Source of the DNA: Dyella terrae
Lineage (GTDB): Bacteria; Pseudomonadota; Gammaproteobacteria; Xanthomonadales; Rhodanobacteraceae
Reading direction: 5' to 3'
Assembly: GCF_022394535.1 (NCBI RefSeq)
Contig: NZ_CP089414.1
Location: forward strand, 1,922,001 to 1,986,000
DNA length: 64,000 nt
Within the stretch, counting starts at the first letter, position 1. Each line of letters opens with the position of its first letter. The position numbers and the translations under genes were made by a program. Under the pieces are notes generated by a model. It was not told the origin of the DNA. It worked only from the letters and a program-made list of their open reading frames with translations, and made no database searches. Shown in pieces: positions 44,745 to 54,084 of this stretch.

Positions 44745-46787
44745 ATGAAAACTGACCAGGTCATCAAGATCCTTTTCATCGAGAAGTCAGTCGAAGACGC
44801 GGAACAGATCATTAGCCTGCTGCGCAACAGCGGCATCGCCGTAAGGCCCGGGCGCGCCACCAGCGCCGAACAGGTCACGGCGGCACTCGACGAACTGGGC
44901 CCGGACATCGTCCTCTTCGACCCTTCCGTCGGCACGCTCGAACTGCGCGAAGTGTCGCGCATGCTTGATGCGCATGGCCGCGACCTTTCGCTGATCGCGC
45001 TCGTCAGCCAGGTCGACAACGCAGCGATCACCGAGCTTTTCGTCAACGGCGCGCGTAGCGTGGCACTGCGGCCACAGCCCAAACAGCTGATGGCGGTCAT
45101 CCAGCGCGAATTCGACGCGCTCAACATGCGCCGTCAGGTGCGTCGCCTGGAAGCTGCACTGCGCGAGTCGGAGCGACGCTGCGACGCGTTGCTCGACTCC
45201 TCCACCGACGCCATTGCCTACGTACACGAAGGCATGCACGTGCGCGCCAACCAGGCCTATCTCGATACTTTCGGCTACACGGATTTCGACGACCTGCTCG
45301 GCCTGCCCTTGCTGGACATGATCAGCCCCAGTGATGCCGACGAACTCAAGGGCACGCTCAAGGGACTCTCCAAGGGCGAGAAGCCCGCCGGGGTGCTTGA
45401 GCTACAGGCGCGCCGGGCCGACGCCACCAGCTTCAAGGCAAGCGTGGAGTTCGCGCACGCCATGTTCGAGGGCGAGCCCTGCCTGCAGGTGGTATTCCGC
45501 CGGCAGAAGGTCGACACCAGCGTGATCGAACAGCTGCAGCGTGATGCAGTCACCGGCCTGTTCAACCGCGCGCGCATGCTCGAATGCGTCGACGAGGCTG
45601 TCGCCGCCGCCTCGCAGGGCACCAAGGGGCAGTCGCTGCTGCTGATCGAGCCGGATAACTGGCAAAGCATCGTAGCCGGCGTTGGTCTCGCCAAGGCGGA
45701 CGAACTGCTGGCCGCTTTTGCCAACCGCGTGGAGAGCCAGCTCACGGCCCACGATACCGCCGGCCTGCTGGCCGAGCACACGGTGGGCGTGCTGCTGCAC
45801 ACTCGCAACGATGAAGGCATCAAGCAGTGGATCACGGGGCTGCAGCAGGCCATCGCTGGCGGCATCTTCGACCTCGGCACCCGCTCCATCACCATCACCG
45901 CGAGCACCGGCGGCAGCCTGCTCGGCGAGCGCAACGCCAACACTGAGCTTCTGCTCAACCAGGCCAGCCAGGCACTGCGCAATGCACAGAGCCAGGGCGG
46001 CAATCGCAGCGATCTGCACGATCCCGCCGCCCGCGAAAAGGCCGACGAGGAGCGCGAGCGTTACTGGCTGCGCGTCATCAACCAGGCGCTTACACAGAAC
46101 GATTTCGTCCTTTATCACCAGCAGACCATCAGCCTGCAGGATGCGGAGGGTGAGTTCTCCGAAATCCTGTTGCGCCTCAATGGGCCACAGGGCGAGGTAC
46201 TCCCTGGCTTCTTCATGCCGATCGCCGAGAAACACAACCTCACCCCGGCCATCGACCGATGGGTGCTGAATCAAGCGATCGAACACCTGCGCGCCCGCGA
46301 TCGCATGGGCTCGCCGACGACGTTCTTCGTCAAGCTCACCGCCGGCTCGCTTGCGGACAAGGAGCTACTGCCCTGGCTGGGCGAGCGCCTCCGCCAAGCG
46401 GCACTCAAGCATGGCCAGCTAGTACTGGAAATGACCGAGAGCAAGGTGGTGACGGCTCTGCGACCCTCGCAGGAGTTCGTACAAGCATGGCAGAAGCTTG
46501 GCGGACAGTTCGCGCTCGAACAGTTTGGCTCGGGGCTCAACTCGTTCCAATTGCTCAACCACATCAGTGCGGACTATCTGAAGATCGACCGCAGCTACAT
46601 GGCCGACCTGCCTCAGCAAGCCGAAAATCAGAAGAAGGTGGTCGAGATCTGTCGCCAGGCGCGCGAGCTGAAGAAGCAGACTATTGCCGAATGGGTAGAG
46701 GATGCAGCGAGCACGTCGCTGTTGTTTGCCTGTGGCGTGGACTTTGTGCAGGGTAATTTTCTGCAGGAGCCGCAGAGGTTGGCGTGA
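44745..46787 (+). CDS. fimX: FimX-like REC-PAS-GGDEF-EAL protein with degenerate active sites
   Basis: Protein of 680 residues with the domain order of FimX: a receiver-like domain (about 1-125), PAS (about 140-255), GGDEF-like (about 265-425) and EAL-like (about 430-680). The cyclase motif is replaced by AEHTVGVLL near residue 345. In the EAL domain the signature is EILLR (near 473) and the metal-binding DDFG is EQFG (near 592), so phosphodiesterase activity is unlikely. In Pseudomonas and Xanthomonas FimX binds c-di-GMP with its EAL domain and controls type IV pilus assembly through PilZ and PilB. The same role is likely here; no pilus gene is adjacent. Confidence 0.85.
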   Translation: MKTDQVIKILFIEKSVEDAEQIISLLRNSGIAVRPGRATSAEQVTAALDELGPDIVLFDPSVGTLELREVSRMLDAHGRDLSLIALVSQVDNAAITELFVNGARSVALRPQPKQLMAVIQREFDALNMRRQVRRLEAALRESERRCDALLDSSTDAIAYVHEGMHVRANQAYLDTFGYTDFDDLLGLPLLDMISPSDADELKGTLKGLSKGEKPAGVLELQARRADATSFKASVEFAHAMFEGEPCLQVVFRRQKVDTSVIEQLQRDAVTGLFNRARMLECVDEAVAAASQGTKGQSLLLIEPDNWQSIVAGVGLAKADELLAAFANRVESQLTAHDTAGLLAEHTVGVLLHTRNDEGIKQWITGLQQAIAGGIFDLGTRSITITASTGGSLLGERNANTELLLNQASQALRNAQSQGGNRSDLHDPAAREKADEERERYWLRVINQALTQNDFVLYHQQTISLQDAEGEFSEILLRLNGPQGEVLPGFFMPIAEKHNLTPAIDRWVLNQAIEHLRARDRMGSPTTFFVKLTAGSLADKELLPWLGERLRQAALKHGQLVLEMTESKVVTALRPSQEFVQAWQKLGGQFALEQFGSGLNSFQLLNHISADYLKIDRSYMADLPQQAENQKKVVEICRQARELKKQTIAEWVEDAASTSLLFACGVDFVQGNFLQEPQRLA

Positions 46788-47404
46788 TCGTTCGCGTTGT
46801 CAAAGGTTGATGGCCCAGGCGCGGTCTTGCCTCTCCATTGTCAGCGCAATCGTTGTCCCGACGTATGCCCGAGCCGGGCAAGCGCATAGCGCACTATCGC
46901 CTCAGTTTCCACCCTCTCCCCTACAGGGAGAGGGCTGGGGTGAGGGGTGGGTGCCCGCCCCACCGTTTCGATGAAACCGTCATCCCTGCGGAGGCCGGAA
47001 GCGCTTTTCAACAGCCGAATGGCTGGTCATCCAGTTGCGTTAGTGGTTGGCTGTCGCCTCGAGCGTCACCGCGACCCGCCCGCTTACGCAGCGGGCGTTT
47101 CGATCGTCTGCCGACGCTCGAGTCACTTTTCTTGGGCAAGCGAAGAAAAGTGACTCGCCCTCCGGCAGGAGGTCGAAAGCCCGCCGCAGGCGAGCCAGAT
47201 CGCCGTATCGCTCAAAGCAAATACCGAGGGTCTGGATCCCGGCCTTCGCCGGGATGACGAGACACAGGGTGGGGCTGAGATTGCCCCCTCACCCCTTTCC
47301 CCTCCCCAAAGAGGAAAGGGAGAAAAGCCAAGACAACCCCACAAATGAAAACCCCGCGAATTGCTTCGCGGGGTTCTCTTTAAACCAACAAGCAGACGCC
47401 CGAA
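46788..47404. repeat. 617-bp intergenic mosaic of dispersed repeats
   Basis: No gene is supported between fimX and rplS. The stretch holds a CCCTCTCCC-type palindrome (46912-46934), a perfect 14-bp inverted repeat with a 9-nt loop (GAGTCACTTTTCTT at 47120-47133 with its complement at 47143-47156), a REP-like unit related to those at 23172-23294 (47232-47258), a degenerate CCCTTTCC palindrome near 47289, and the rplS terminator. Weak reading frames across it have no plausible start or similarity. Confidence 0.75.
47347..47380 (-). terminator. intrinsic terminator of the ffh-rpsP-rimM-trmD-rplS operon
   Basis: A 9-bp stem (CCCCGCGAA with TTCGCGGGG) and a 4-nt loop, extended by A-T pairs and followed on the minus strand by TTTTC, begins about 25 nt after the rplS stop. 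Confidence 0.85.
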
Positions 47405-47797
47405 TTACTCGGCAGCAGCAGCCTTCTTGGCAGCCTTGGCTGCGGAGACAGCAGCGACGTCTTCCTTGATGCGGGCAGCCTTGCCTTCCAGGTTGCGCAG
47501 GTAGTACAGCTTGGCGCCGCGGACCTTACCCTTACGCTTCACTTCCAGCGAGTCGATGGCCGGGCTGTGAGCCTGGAACACGCGCTCCACGCCGGTGCCG
47601 TGCGAAATCTTGCGCACGGTGAAGGCCGAGTGCAGGCCGCGGCTACGCTTGGCGATGACGACACCCTCGAACGCCTGTACGCGCTCGCGGTTACCTTCCT
47701 TCACCTTCACGTTGACCACCACGGTGTCACCAGGGCCGAACTCCGGCAGCTGGCGGGTGATCTGCTCGGCTTCGAACTGTTCGATGATCTTGTTCAT
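47405..47797 (-). CDS. rplS: 50S ribosomal protein L19
   Basis: L19, 130 residues, part of the large subunit near the 30S interface. [20 protein letters not shown] near the N-terminus, [20 protein letters not shown] and [17 protein letters not shown] are the family signature, with an Ala/Lys-rich tail of about 25 residues that is longer than in E. coli. It is the last gene of the ffh-rpsP-rimM-trmD-rplS operon, 27 nt after trmD. Confidence 0.98.
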   Translation of the reverse strand: MNKIIEQFEAEQITRQLPEFGPGDTVVVNVKVKEGNRERVQAFEGVVIAKRSRGLHSAFTVRKISHGTGVERVFQAHSPAIDSLEVKRKGKVRGAKLYYLRNLEGKAARIKEDVAAVSAAKAAKKAAAAE

Positions 47798-47824
47798 GGC
47801 AACACCTGTCTGTTTACTGCGCCC

Positions 47825-48592
47825 TTAATGGGCCGTATCGTCGTGCCGCGTCTGCTGAGCATGCTCGCGGCGGAATTCATCCAACAGCGCTCGGGATTCT
47901 GCATCCAACGCGCGCTGCGCCAAAAGGTCGGGACGTCGCAACCAGGTCCGTCCCAGCGATTGCTTAAGGCGCCAGCGGCGGATAGCCGCGTGGTCACCGG
48001 AAAGCAGTACATCCGGTACGTCGCCGAGTGCGTCATGCACCGGTTTTGCATAGTGCGGACAATCCAGCAGTCCGTCCGAAAACGAATCCTGCTGCGCCGA
48101 CTGCGCGTCATTCAACGCACCGTCCTGCAAGCGGCCCACGGCATCGATGATCACTGCCGCGCCCAACTCACCACCGGACAACACATAATCGCCGATGGAA
48201 AGCTCCTCGTCGACCTCGTGCGCCAGCAAACGCTCGTCCACACCTTCGTAACGCCCACAAAGCAAAGCGATGCGCGGCAGTTTCGCCAGCGCCTCCACCC
48301 TACCCTGCGTCAACCTCGCACCTTGTGGGCTGAGGTAAACCACATGCACCGGTTCCGGTGCCGCCTCACGCACTGCCTTGAGGGCACCACGTAAAGGCTG
48401 AATCAGCATCACCATCCCAGGCCCGCCGCCGCAAGTGCGGCCGTCCACAGTACGGTAATTGTCGGTGGCGAAATCACGGGGATTCCAGGTTTCCACCTGA
48501 AGGAGTTCCCGCTGCTGCGCCCGACCGACTACGCCAACCGAAGCACACTGACGCATGAAGTCGGGAAACAGCGTGACGACATCAATGCGCAT
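47825..48592 (-). CDS. trmD: tRNA (guanine-N1-)-methyltransferase
   Basis: TrmD, 255 residues, methylates N1 of G37 in tRNAs and so prevents frameshifting. It is a trefoil-knot (SPOUT) enzyme: [13 protein letters not shown] at the start, [14 protein letters not shown] near residue 50, [18 protein letters not shown] and [15 protein letters not shown] (about 110-140) form the SAM site. It lies 35 nt downstream of rimM and 27 nt upstream of rplS, in the usual operon order. Confidence 0.98.
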   Translation of the reverse strand: MRIDVVTLFPDFMRQCASVGVVGRAQQRELLQVETWNPRDFATDNYRTVDGRTCGGGPGMVMLIQPLRGALKAVREAAPEPVHVVYLSPQGARLTQGRVEALAKLPRIALLCGRYEGVDERLLAHEVDEELSIGDYVLSGGELGAAVIIDAVGRLQDGALNDAQSAQQDSFSDGLLDCPHYAKPVHDALGDVPDVLLSGDHAAIRRWRLKQSLGRTWLRRPDLLAQRALDAESRALLDEFRREHAQQTRHDDTAH

Positions 48593-48627
48593 AGATCCTC
48601 AAACCTGTTTGGTAGCGCTTGGCGCGC

Positions 48628-49143
48628 TCAGAATTCAGGATCCCAGTCCACCACCATGCACCCGCCGGACAAGTCCACCGAACGCACGAAAGATCCCTGG
48701 ATGAAAGGAACTAGCCGCTCGCGCGTGCCGTCCTTCACTACCACGACGTCGTTGGCGCCGGTCGCGAACAGATGACTGACTCGACCCAATGCCACGCCTT
48801 CCGTGGTGACGACCTCAAGACCCTCGAGATCGACCCAGTAATACTCATCCTTGCCGGGAGGTGGCAGCAGCTCACGAGCGACGTAGATGTCTTGCCCGAT
48901 CAGTGCTGCTGCGGTGTCGCGGTCGTTTACATCAGGGAATTGAGCGACAAGCCCTTTGCCCTGCGGACGACCCTTCACTCCCGTGATCTCCGTCTCCACA
49001 CCCGGCGCCGACGTGAGCAGCCAGGGTTGGTAGGTGAAGATCTTCGTGCGGGGCTCGGTCCAAGATTCGATCTTGAGCCAGCCCTGCACGCCGTACAGCC
49101 CGACGATGCGTCCGACGAGGACGCGCCGGCCGGCTGCCGTCAT
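48628..49143 (-). CDS. rimM: 16S rRNA processing protein RimM
   Basis: RimM, 171 residues, assists maturation of the 30S head domain and binds S19. The N-terminal RimM domain starts [20 protein letters not shown] and the C-terminal PRC-barrel has [30 protein letters not shown] and [14 protein letters not shown]. The start is 2 nt after the rpsP stop, so the two are translationally coupled. Confidence 0.96.
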   Translation of the reverse strand: MTAAGRRVLVGRIVGLYGVQGWLKIESWTEPRTKIFTYQPWLLTSAPGVETEITGVKGRPQGKGLVAQFPDVNDRDTAAALIGQDIYVARELLPPPGKDEYYWVDLEGLEVVTTEGVALGRVSHLFATGANDVVVVKDGTRERLVPFIQGSFVRSVDLSGGCMVVDWDPEF

Positions 49144-49145
49144 AC

Positions 49146-49400
49146 TCAGGCAGCCTGCTGCTTGCCGGCTTCCTTGACCAGGGACGCGACCTTATCGGTC
49201 AGCTGCGCACCCTTGCCAATCCACTCCTGCACGCGAGCAACATTCAGCTCAAGGCGCTTGTCCTTGCCCGAAGCCACCGGATTGTAGAAACCCACGTTTT
49301 CGATGCTGCGGCCATCGCGCTTGTTGCGCTGGTCGGTAACAACGATGTGGTAGAACGGACGGCCCTTGGCGCCGCCGCGCGAAAGACGAATCTTGACCAT
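49146..49400 (-). CDS. rpsP: 30S ribosomal protein S16
   Basis: S16, 84 residues, [20 protein letters not shown] at the start, followed by [10 protein letters not shown]. The ATG at 49400 is the family start; codons upstream in the frame are not conserved. In this sequence the ffh frame, if it really lacks its stop codon, would overlap the 5' two-thirds of rpsP in another frame. RimM follows after 2 nt. Confidence 0.98.
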   Translation of the reverse strand: MVKIRLSRGGAKGRPFYHIVVTDQRNKRDGRSIENVGFYNPVASGKDKRLELNVARVQEWIGKGAQLTDKVASLVKEAGKQQAA

Positions 49401-50925
49401 AAATAAAAGCTCCAGAGTTGCCGGGATGCCGGCAGCACGCACGCAGCGGTGCGCGGTGAACGCGGCATTTTAATGAATTCTGAGGAAAAGGAAGAGCTGA
49501 GGGGCAAATCCGGCCAGAAATCCCAGCCGGGCTGTTCAGACTCAGCGCATCGGGGGGGAAGCCTCCACCCATGCCGCCCATGCCCTTCATGGCACCGCGC
49601 ATCTGGCGTAGCAGGCCCTTGGTACCACCCTTGGAGAGTTTGGACATCATCTTCTCCATCTGCATGTACTGCTTTAGCAGGCGATTGACGTCAGCCGGCT
49701 GAGTGCCCGAACCACGCGCCACGCGAGCGCGACGCGAGCCGTTGAGCAGGTCCGGATGGCGACGCTCCTTCTTGGTCATCGACTGGATGATCGCGACCAT
49801 GCGCTTGATCTCACCGTCGTTGACCTTGGATTTCACGTTTTCCGGCAGCGCGGAAACGCCCGGCAGCTTGTCCATGAGGCCAGCCAAGCCGCCCATGTTG
49901 TTCATTTGCTCGAGCTGGTCGCGCATATCGTTGAGATCGAAGCGCTTACCCTTGATGACCTTCTCTGCGAGCTTCTGCGCCTTCTCTTGATCGACCTTGC
50001 GCTCCACTTCCTCGACCAGCGACAGCACGTCGCCCATGCCGAGGATGCGCTGCGCCACACGATCCGGATGGAACGGCTCCAGCGCATCGGTCTTTTCGCC
50101 CGCGCCGAGGAACTTGATCGGGCGGCCCGTGACGTAACGCACCGAGAGCGCCGCACCGCCGCGCGCATCACCGTCAGTCTTGGTGAGCACCACACCGGTG
50201 AGTGGCAGGGCTTCGGCAAAGGCCTTGGCGGTATTGGCCGCGTCCTGGCCGGTCATGGAGTCGACAACAAACAGCGTTTCGACCGGCGTGATCGCAGCGT
50301 GTAGCGCCTTGATCTCCGCCATCATCGCCTCGTCCACATGCAGGCGACCGGCGGTATCGACCAGCAGCACGTCGATCACTTCGCGGCGCGCGGCAGCCAT
50401 GGCGTTCTTGGCGATGTCGACTGGGTTCTGCCCCGCTTCCGACGGGAAGAACTTCACACCCACCTGCTCTGCCAACGTGCGCAACTGCTCGATAGCGGCC
50501 GGACGGTACACGTCGCAGCTCACCACCATCACCTTCTTCTTTTTGCGCTCGGTGAGGAAGCGCGCAAGTTTGGCGACCGTCGTCGTCTTACCGGCACCCT
50601 GCAGGCCCGCCATCAGCACGACGGCGGGCGGCTGCTGCGCCAGATTGAGCTCAGTATTGGCGGTGCCCATCACGGCCGTCAGCTCGTCGCTGACCACCTT
50701 CACCAGCGCCTGGCCCGGCGACAGGCTCTTGAGCACTTCCTGACCCACTGCGCGTACCTTCACGCGCTCAACCAGCGCCTGCACCACCGGCAAGGCCACG
50801 TCGGCCTCCAGCAGGGCAATGCGCACTTCGCGCAGCGCTTCGCGGATGTTTTCCTCGGTCAGGCGACCGCGGCCGCGCAGGCGGTTGACGGTGGCGGAGA
50901 GGCGTTGGCTGAGGGACTCGAACAT
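49249..50925 (-). CDS. ffh: signal recognition particle protein Ffh, with stop codon lost at a poly-C run
   Basis: Ffh/SRP54, the GTPase that with 4.5S RNA brings nascent membrane proteins to FtsY. The N domain (about 1-90), the G domain with [42 protein letters not shown] and [10 protein letters not shown], and the methionine-rich M domain (about 325-455) are intact. After GGMGGGFPP the frame runs on for about 100 residues without SRP character and into rpsP. At 49552-49558 there are seven C on the coding strand. With six, the reading would be FPPMR and stop at 49542, giving 460 residues, the normal family length. I therefore think the true end is 49542, and that the run is a sequencing error or a real one-base insertion. 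Confidence 0.93.
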   Translation of the reverse strand: MFESLSQRLSATVNRLRGRGRLTEENIREALREVRIALLEADVALPVVQALVERVKVRAVGQEVLKSLSPGQALVKVVSDELTAVMGTANTELNLAQQPPAVVLMAGLQGAGKTTTVAKLARFLTERKKKKVMVVSCDVYRPAAIEQLRTLAEQVGVKFFPSEAGQNPVDIAKNAMAAARREVIDVLLVDTAGRLHVDEAMMAEIKALHAAITPVETLFVVDSMTGQDAANTAKAFAEALPLTGVVLTKTDGDARGGAALSVRYVTGRPIKFLGAGEKTDALEPFHPDRVAQRILGMGDVLSLVEEVERKVDQEKAQKLAEKVIKGKRFDLNDMRDQLEQMNNMGGLAGLMDKLPGVSALPENVKSKVNDGEIKRMVAIIQSMTKKERRHPDLLNGSRRARVARGSGTQPADVNRLLKQYMQMEKMMSKLSKGGTKGLLRQMRGAMKGMGGMGGGFPPDALSLNSPAGISGRICPSALPFPQNSLKCRVHRAPLRACCRHPGNSGAFIYGQDSSFARRRQGPSVLPHRCYRPAQQARWPQHRKRGFLQSGGFGQGQAP

Positions 50926-51098
50926 GGATAGTGCCGGTAGGCGGAAAGAGATCGATTATAGCCGGGCTTGGGGGCCGGGTCTCGGGGCCCTCGGCGGAGC
51001 CCGCAAAATGGCGAGCCCGGGCACCCATCGTGCCGCATCCGCCGCCGCGACGCCGTACCCCTCCCGCCACTTCCGGCCCTATGCCACACTCGTCCGCT

Positions 51099-51899
51099 AT
51101 GGCCGCCATCGTCTTCTTCGCTCTGCTCGCCATCGTGCTTTACCTCACCGCAGCGACGGCACTGGCCCGGCCGCTGTTGAGTGGCGGGCAGCCGCTGAAT
51201 CGCTCTGCACTACTACTGGCGGGTGGTGCGGTAGTAATTCACGCCGGCACCCTGCTGAGCATGCATCGTGGCTCGCTGGACCTGCATTTCTTTTCCGCAC
51301 TCTCGCTGGTGGCCTGCGTGGTGTCCGCACTGACGCTAGTGGTGAACATCTGGCGGCCGGTCGCAGCGCTTGGCGTCATCGTGTTCCCGCTGACCGCGCT
51401 GCTGCTCGCATTGGATACGTTCGCTGCGCCGATAACCGCGCCGCTGCCACTGGAGTGGCAGATCAAGCTGCATGTGATCGTGGCGTTGTTTGCCTTCAGC
51501 GTGCTGTCCATTGCCGCCGTGCTGGCCATCCTGCTGGCGGTGCAGGAGCGCGCGCTGCGCCATCGCCAGTTCGGCCCCTGGTTGCGCGCCCTACCGCCGC
51601 TGACGCTGACCGAAACCCTGATGTTCCGTCTGATCGGCACGGGTTTCCTGTTGCTCACGCTGACCCTGCTCACCGGCATCCTGTTCGTGGACAACCTGTT
51701 CGGCCAACACCTGATCCACAAGACGGTGTTATCCATCATCGCGTGGCTGGTGTTCGGCACCCTGCTCTACGGCCGCTGGCGCCACGGCTGGCGCGGTCGC
51801 AGTGCGGTGAACCTCACACTGATCGGCATGGGCGTGCTGCTGTTGGCCTTCTTCGGCACCAAGGCGGTGCTGGAGCTGATCCTCCATCGCACGCCATGA
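51099..51899 (+). CDS. CcsA/YpjD-like cytochrome c assembly family membrane protein
   Basis: Inner-membrane protein of 266 residues with about eight hydrophobic segments. The second half has [20 protein letters not shown] and [20 protein letters not shown], with His residues that in the CcsA/CcmC family coordinate haem, and [15 protein letters not shown] between them. This matches the YpjD/CcsA-like proteins found next to ffh in many proteobacteria. The WWD haem-handling motif of true cytochrome c synthases is not evident, so a role in c-type cytochrome assembly is inferred only from family. ATG 51081 is an equally possible start. It is divergent from ffh. Confidence 0.82.
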   Translation: MAAIVFFALLAIVLYLTAATALARPLLSGGQPLNRSALLLAGGAVVIHAGTLLSMHRGSLDLHFFSALSLVACVVSALTLVVNIWRPVAALGVIVFPLTALLLALDTFAAPITAPLPLEWQIKLHVIVALFAFSVLSIAAVLAILLAVQERALRHRQFGPWLRALPPLTLTETLMFRLIGTGFLLLTLTLLTGILFVDNLFGQHLIHKTVLSIIAWLVFGTLLYGRWRHGWRGRSAVNLTLIGMGVLLLAFFGTKAVLELILHRTP

Positions 51900-51906
51900 G
51901 CAACCC

Positions 51907-52767
51907 ATGAGTACGCCCAGCCAGTTCGTCCTGACACTTTCCTGTCCTGATCGCGCTGGCATCGTGGCAGCAGTGTCAAACCACCTTGCCGCTCAGGGTG
52001 GCAACATCATCGAGGCGCAGCAGTTTGGCGATGCGGAGACGGGCCGGTTCTTCATGCGCCTGGTGTTCGAGGATGCAGAGCGCAACCTCGATGCGCTGTC
52101 TTCTGGCTTCGAAGGTTTCGCGAAGCAGTTTTCCATGCAATGGGCATTGCGTGACCGCGCCCAGCGTCGACGCGTGATGCTGCTGGTATCGAAGTTCGAC
52201 CATTGCCTGTCGGACATCCTCTATCGCTGGCGCATCGGCGAATTGCCGATGGATATCGCCGGCGTCGTCGCCAATCATCCGCGCGACACGTATCGCCACC
52301 TTGATCTCGACGACATCCCGTTCCACCACCTGCCGGTGAACCGCGACAGCCGAGACGGACAGGAAGCAGCACTGTGGCAGCTGATTGAGCAATCAGACAC
52401 GGATCTGGTTGTGCTGGCGCGCTACATGCAGGTCCTGTCGAACGACCTGGCCCGCAAGCTGACCGGTCGCTGCATCAATATCCATCACTCCTTCCTGCCG
52501 GGCTTCAAGGGTGCGCGCCCGTATCATCAGGCGCACCGCCGCGGCGTGAAACTGATCGGCGCCACCGCCCACTTCGTGACCGCCGAACTGGACGAAGGCC
52601 CGATCATCGAGCAGGACATCGAGCGTGTGACGCACGCCGACACGCCGGACGATTTGATCCGCATTGGGCGCGACATCGAACGCCGCGTGCTTGCGCGTAC
52701 GTTGCGCCTTTACCTCGACGACCGCGTGCTGCTCAACGGTGCGAAAACGGTCATCTTCCATTCTTGA
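51907..52767 (+). CDS. purU: formyltetrahydrofolate deformylase
   Basis: PurU, 286 residues, hydrolyses 10-formyl-tetrahydrofolate to formate and tetrahydrofolate, balancing one-carbon pools and supplying formate to PurT. The N-terminal ACT domain (about 1-80) has [20 protein letters not shown]. The formyltransferase domain has the catalytic Asn-His-Asp set in [19 protein letters not shown] and [23 protein letters not shown] 51907 lies 7 nt after the previous stop. The next gene, a GST, starts at its 3' end. Confidence 0.96.
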   Translation: MSTPSQFVLTLSCPDRAGIVAAVSNHLAAQGGNIIEAQQFGDAETGRFFMRLVFEDAERNLDALSSGFEGFAKQFSMQWALRDRAQRRRVMLLVSKFDHCLSDILYRWRIGELPMDIAGVVANHPRDTYRHLDLDDIPFHHLPVNRDSRDGQEAALWQLIEQSDTDLVVLARYMQVLSNDLARKLTGRCINIHHSFLPGFKGARPYHQAHRRGVKLIGATAHFVTAELDEGPIIEQDIERVTHADTPDDLIRIGRDIERRVLARTLRLYLDDRVLLNGAKTVIFHS

Positions 52768-52778
52768 CGGAGATCCGC

Positions 52779-53387
52779 GTGGAACTGATCGGCATGCTCG
52801 ATTCGCCCTATGTGCGTCGCGCCGCGATTTCGCTGCGCATGCTAGGCATCCCGTTCCAGCACCGCTCACTATCGGTGTTTCGCAACTTCGACGAGTTCGA
52901 GCAGATCAACCCTCTGGTGAAGGCGCCGACGCTGGTTGGTGACGACGGCGAGCTACTGGTCGATTCCTCGCTGATCATCGAATGGGCCGAGTCCGTGCGC
53001 ACCGCGCCCAGCCTGATGCCCGTGGCGCCGACCGAGCGCCTGCAGGCATGGCGTCTGATCGGCATGGCACTGACCGCCAGCGAAAAATCCGTGCAGATCG
53101 TGTACGAGCACAAGCGCGTGCCGGAACGTCGCGACAGCGACTGGCTGGCCCGCGTCGAAGGCCAACTGCGCGCCGCCTACGACATGCTCGAGCTCCACGC
53201 TGCCGCTCATGGCGATTGGCTGGTCGGCGACCATTTCAGCCAGGCGGACCTCAGCACGGCCGTCGCTTGGCGCTTTACCCAACTCGTCGCACGCGACACG
53301 TTAGGCCAGCGCGACTACCCTGCGCTCCGCGCGCTTTCGCTCCGCGCGGAGCAATTGTCGGCTTTCCAGGCGCTGCCGCCGGAATAA
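52779..53387 (+). CDS. glutathione S-transferase family protein
   Basis: GST-like protein of 202 residues. The thioredoxin-fold domain (about 1-80) has VELIGMLDSPYVRRAAISL, where Ser of SPYVRR would be the catalytic residue, and LVDSSLIIEW, the usual glutathione-gamma-glutamyl site. The C-terminal helical domain ends with FSQADLSTAVAWRFTQL. GTG 52779 is chosen because GGAG lies 6 nt upstream and homologues begin here; a TTG at 52764 overlapping the purU stop is the alternative. Substrate unknown. Confidence 0.88.
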   Translation: MELIGMLDSPYVRRAAISLRMLGIPFQHRSLSVFRNFDEFEQINPLVKAPTLVGDDGELLVDSSLIIEWAESVRTAPSLMPVAPTERLQAWRLIGMALTASEKSVQIVYEHKRVPERRDSDWLARVEGQLRAAYDMLELHAAAHGDWLVGDHFSQADLSTAVAWRFTQLVARDTLGQRDYPALRALSLRAEQLSAFQALPPE

Positions 53388-53403
53388 CGGCGCAAGTCGC
53401 AGC

Positions 53404-53964
53404 TCAGCGCGACAGGTGGGTAGCCAACGCCCCGTAGAACTGGTCGTAGATCGCTGCGTCGCTCAGCACGCTGGTGCGGGAATCGCCATTGCTGTCCCAC
53501 ACGGTGCGGCGAAAGCGCGTCCTGGCAAATACGCCCTGGCCGTCGGGCGCGGGCTCCAACAAGATCAGTGCCTCGGTAGTCTGGTGATCCGGCTTGCTGG
53601 GCAAGGGCACCTTTGCCTTCAAAACGCCACGCAAAACCTCACGGCCTTGACTCACCAGCACTTCGTTATGCCGCGCCTCGACCAGATGGAACTCGCGATC
53701 GACCATGGTCGTTTCGTAGCCCTGCTCGCGCAAGGTTTGCACCGCGGCATCCAGCACCGGATCAAGGCGCGCGCTGTAACGATGATCGCGCACCCGTTGC
53801 AGGGTCTGTTGATCCTTTTCGCCAAGCTCCACATTGGTCTGCGTGGAACTGTAATGAAGAAAGTGACCACCTTTGCCGGTCACCTCCTCATTGGGCTTGG
53901 TCGCATCCTGGGCCAGCACCGCACTGGCGACAAGCGCGCCCAATACGGCAACCCATCCTCGCAT
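53404..53964 (-). CDS. exported protein of unknown function
   Basis: A 186-residue protein with a signal peptide (about residues 1-19, ending AVLAQD). The mature part has EKDQQTLQRVRDHRYSARLDP and VDREFHLVEARHNEVLVSQG, and ends with DSNGDSRTSVLSDAAIYDQFYGAL. GAGGG lies 4 nt before the ATG at 53964; ATGs at 53967 and 53991 are also in frame. It is convergent with the GST gene at a 16-nt gap. I do not recognise a named family; it is placed after radA on the same strand, 120 nt apart. Confidence 0.7.
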   Translation of the reverse strand: MRGWVAVLGALVASAVLAQDATKPNEEVTGKGGHFLHYSSTQTNVELGEKDQQTLQRVRDHRYSARLDPVLDAAVQTLREQGYETTMVDREFHLVEARHNEVLVSQGREVLRGVLKAKVPLPSKPDHQTTEALILLEPAPDGQGVFARTRFRRTVWDSNGDSRTSVLSDAAIYDQFYGALATHLSR

Positions 53965-54084
53965 CATCCCTCGCTTCCGCCTGCGGTACATACAGCGTCC
54001 TGCCTGATCGACCTGGGGAAGCGCAGACTAACCATTCCCCGCGGACAACACGTGTGCCACTCCCACACGCTGCTTCATCACCGT

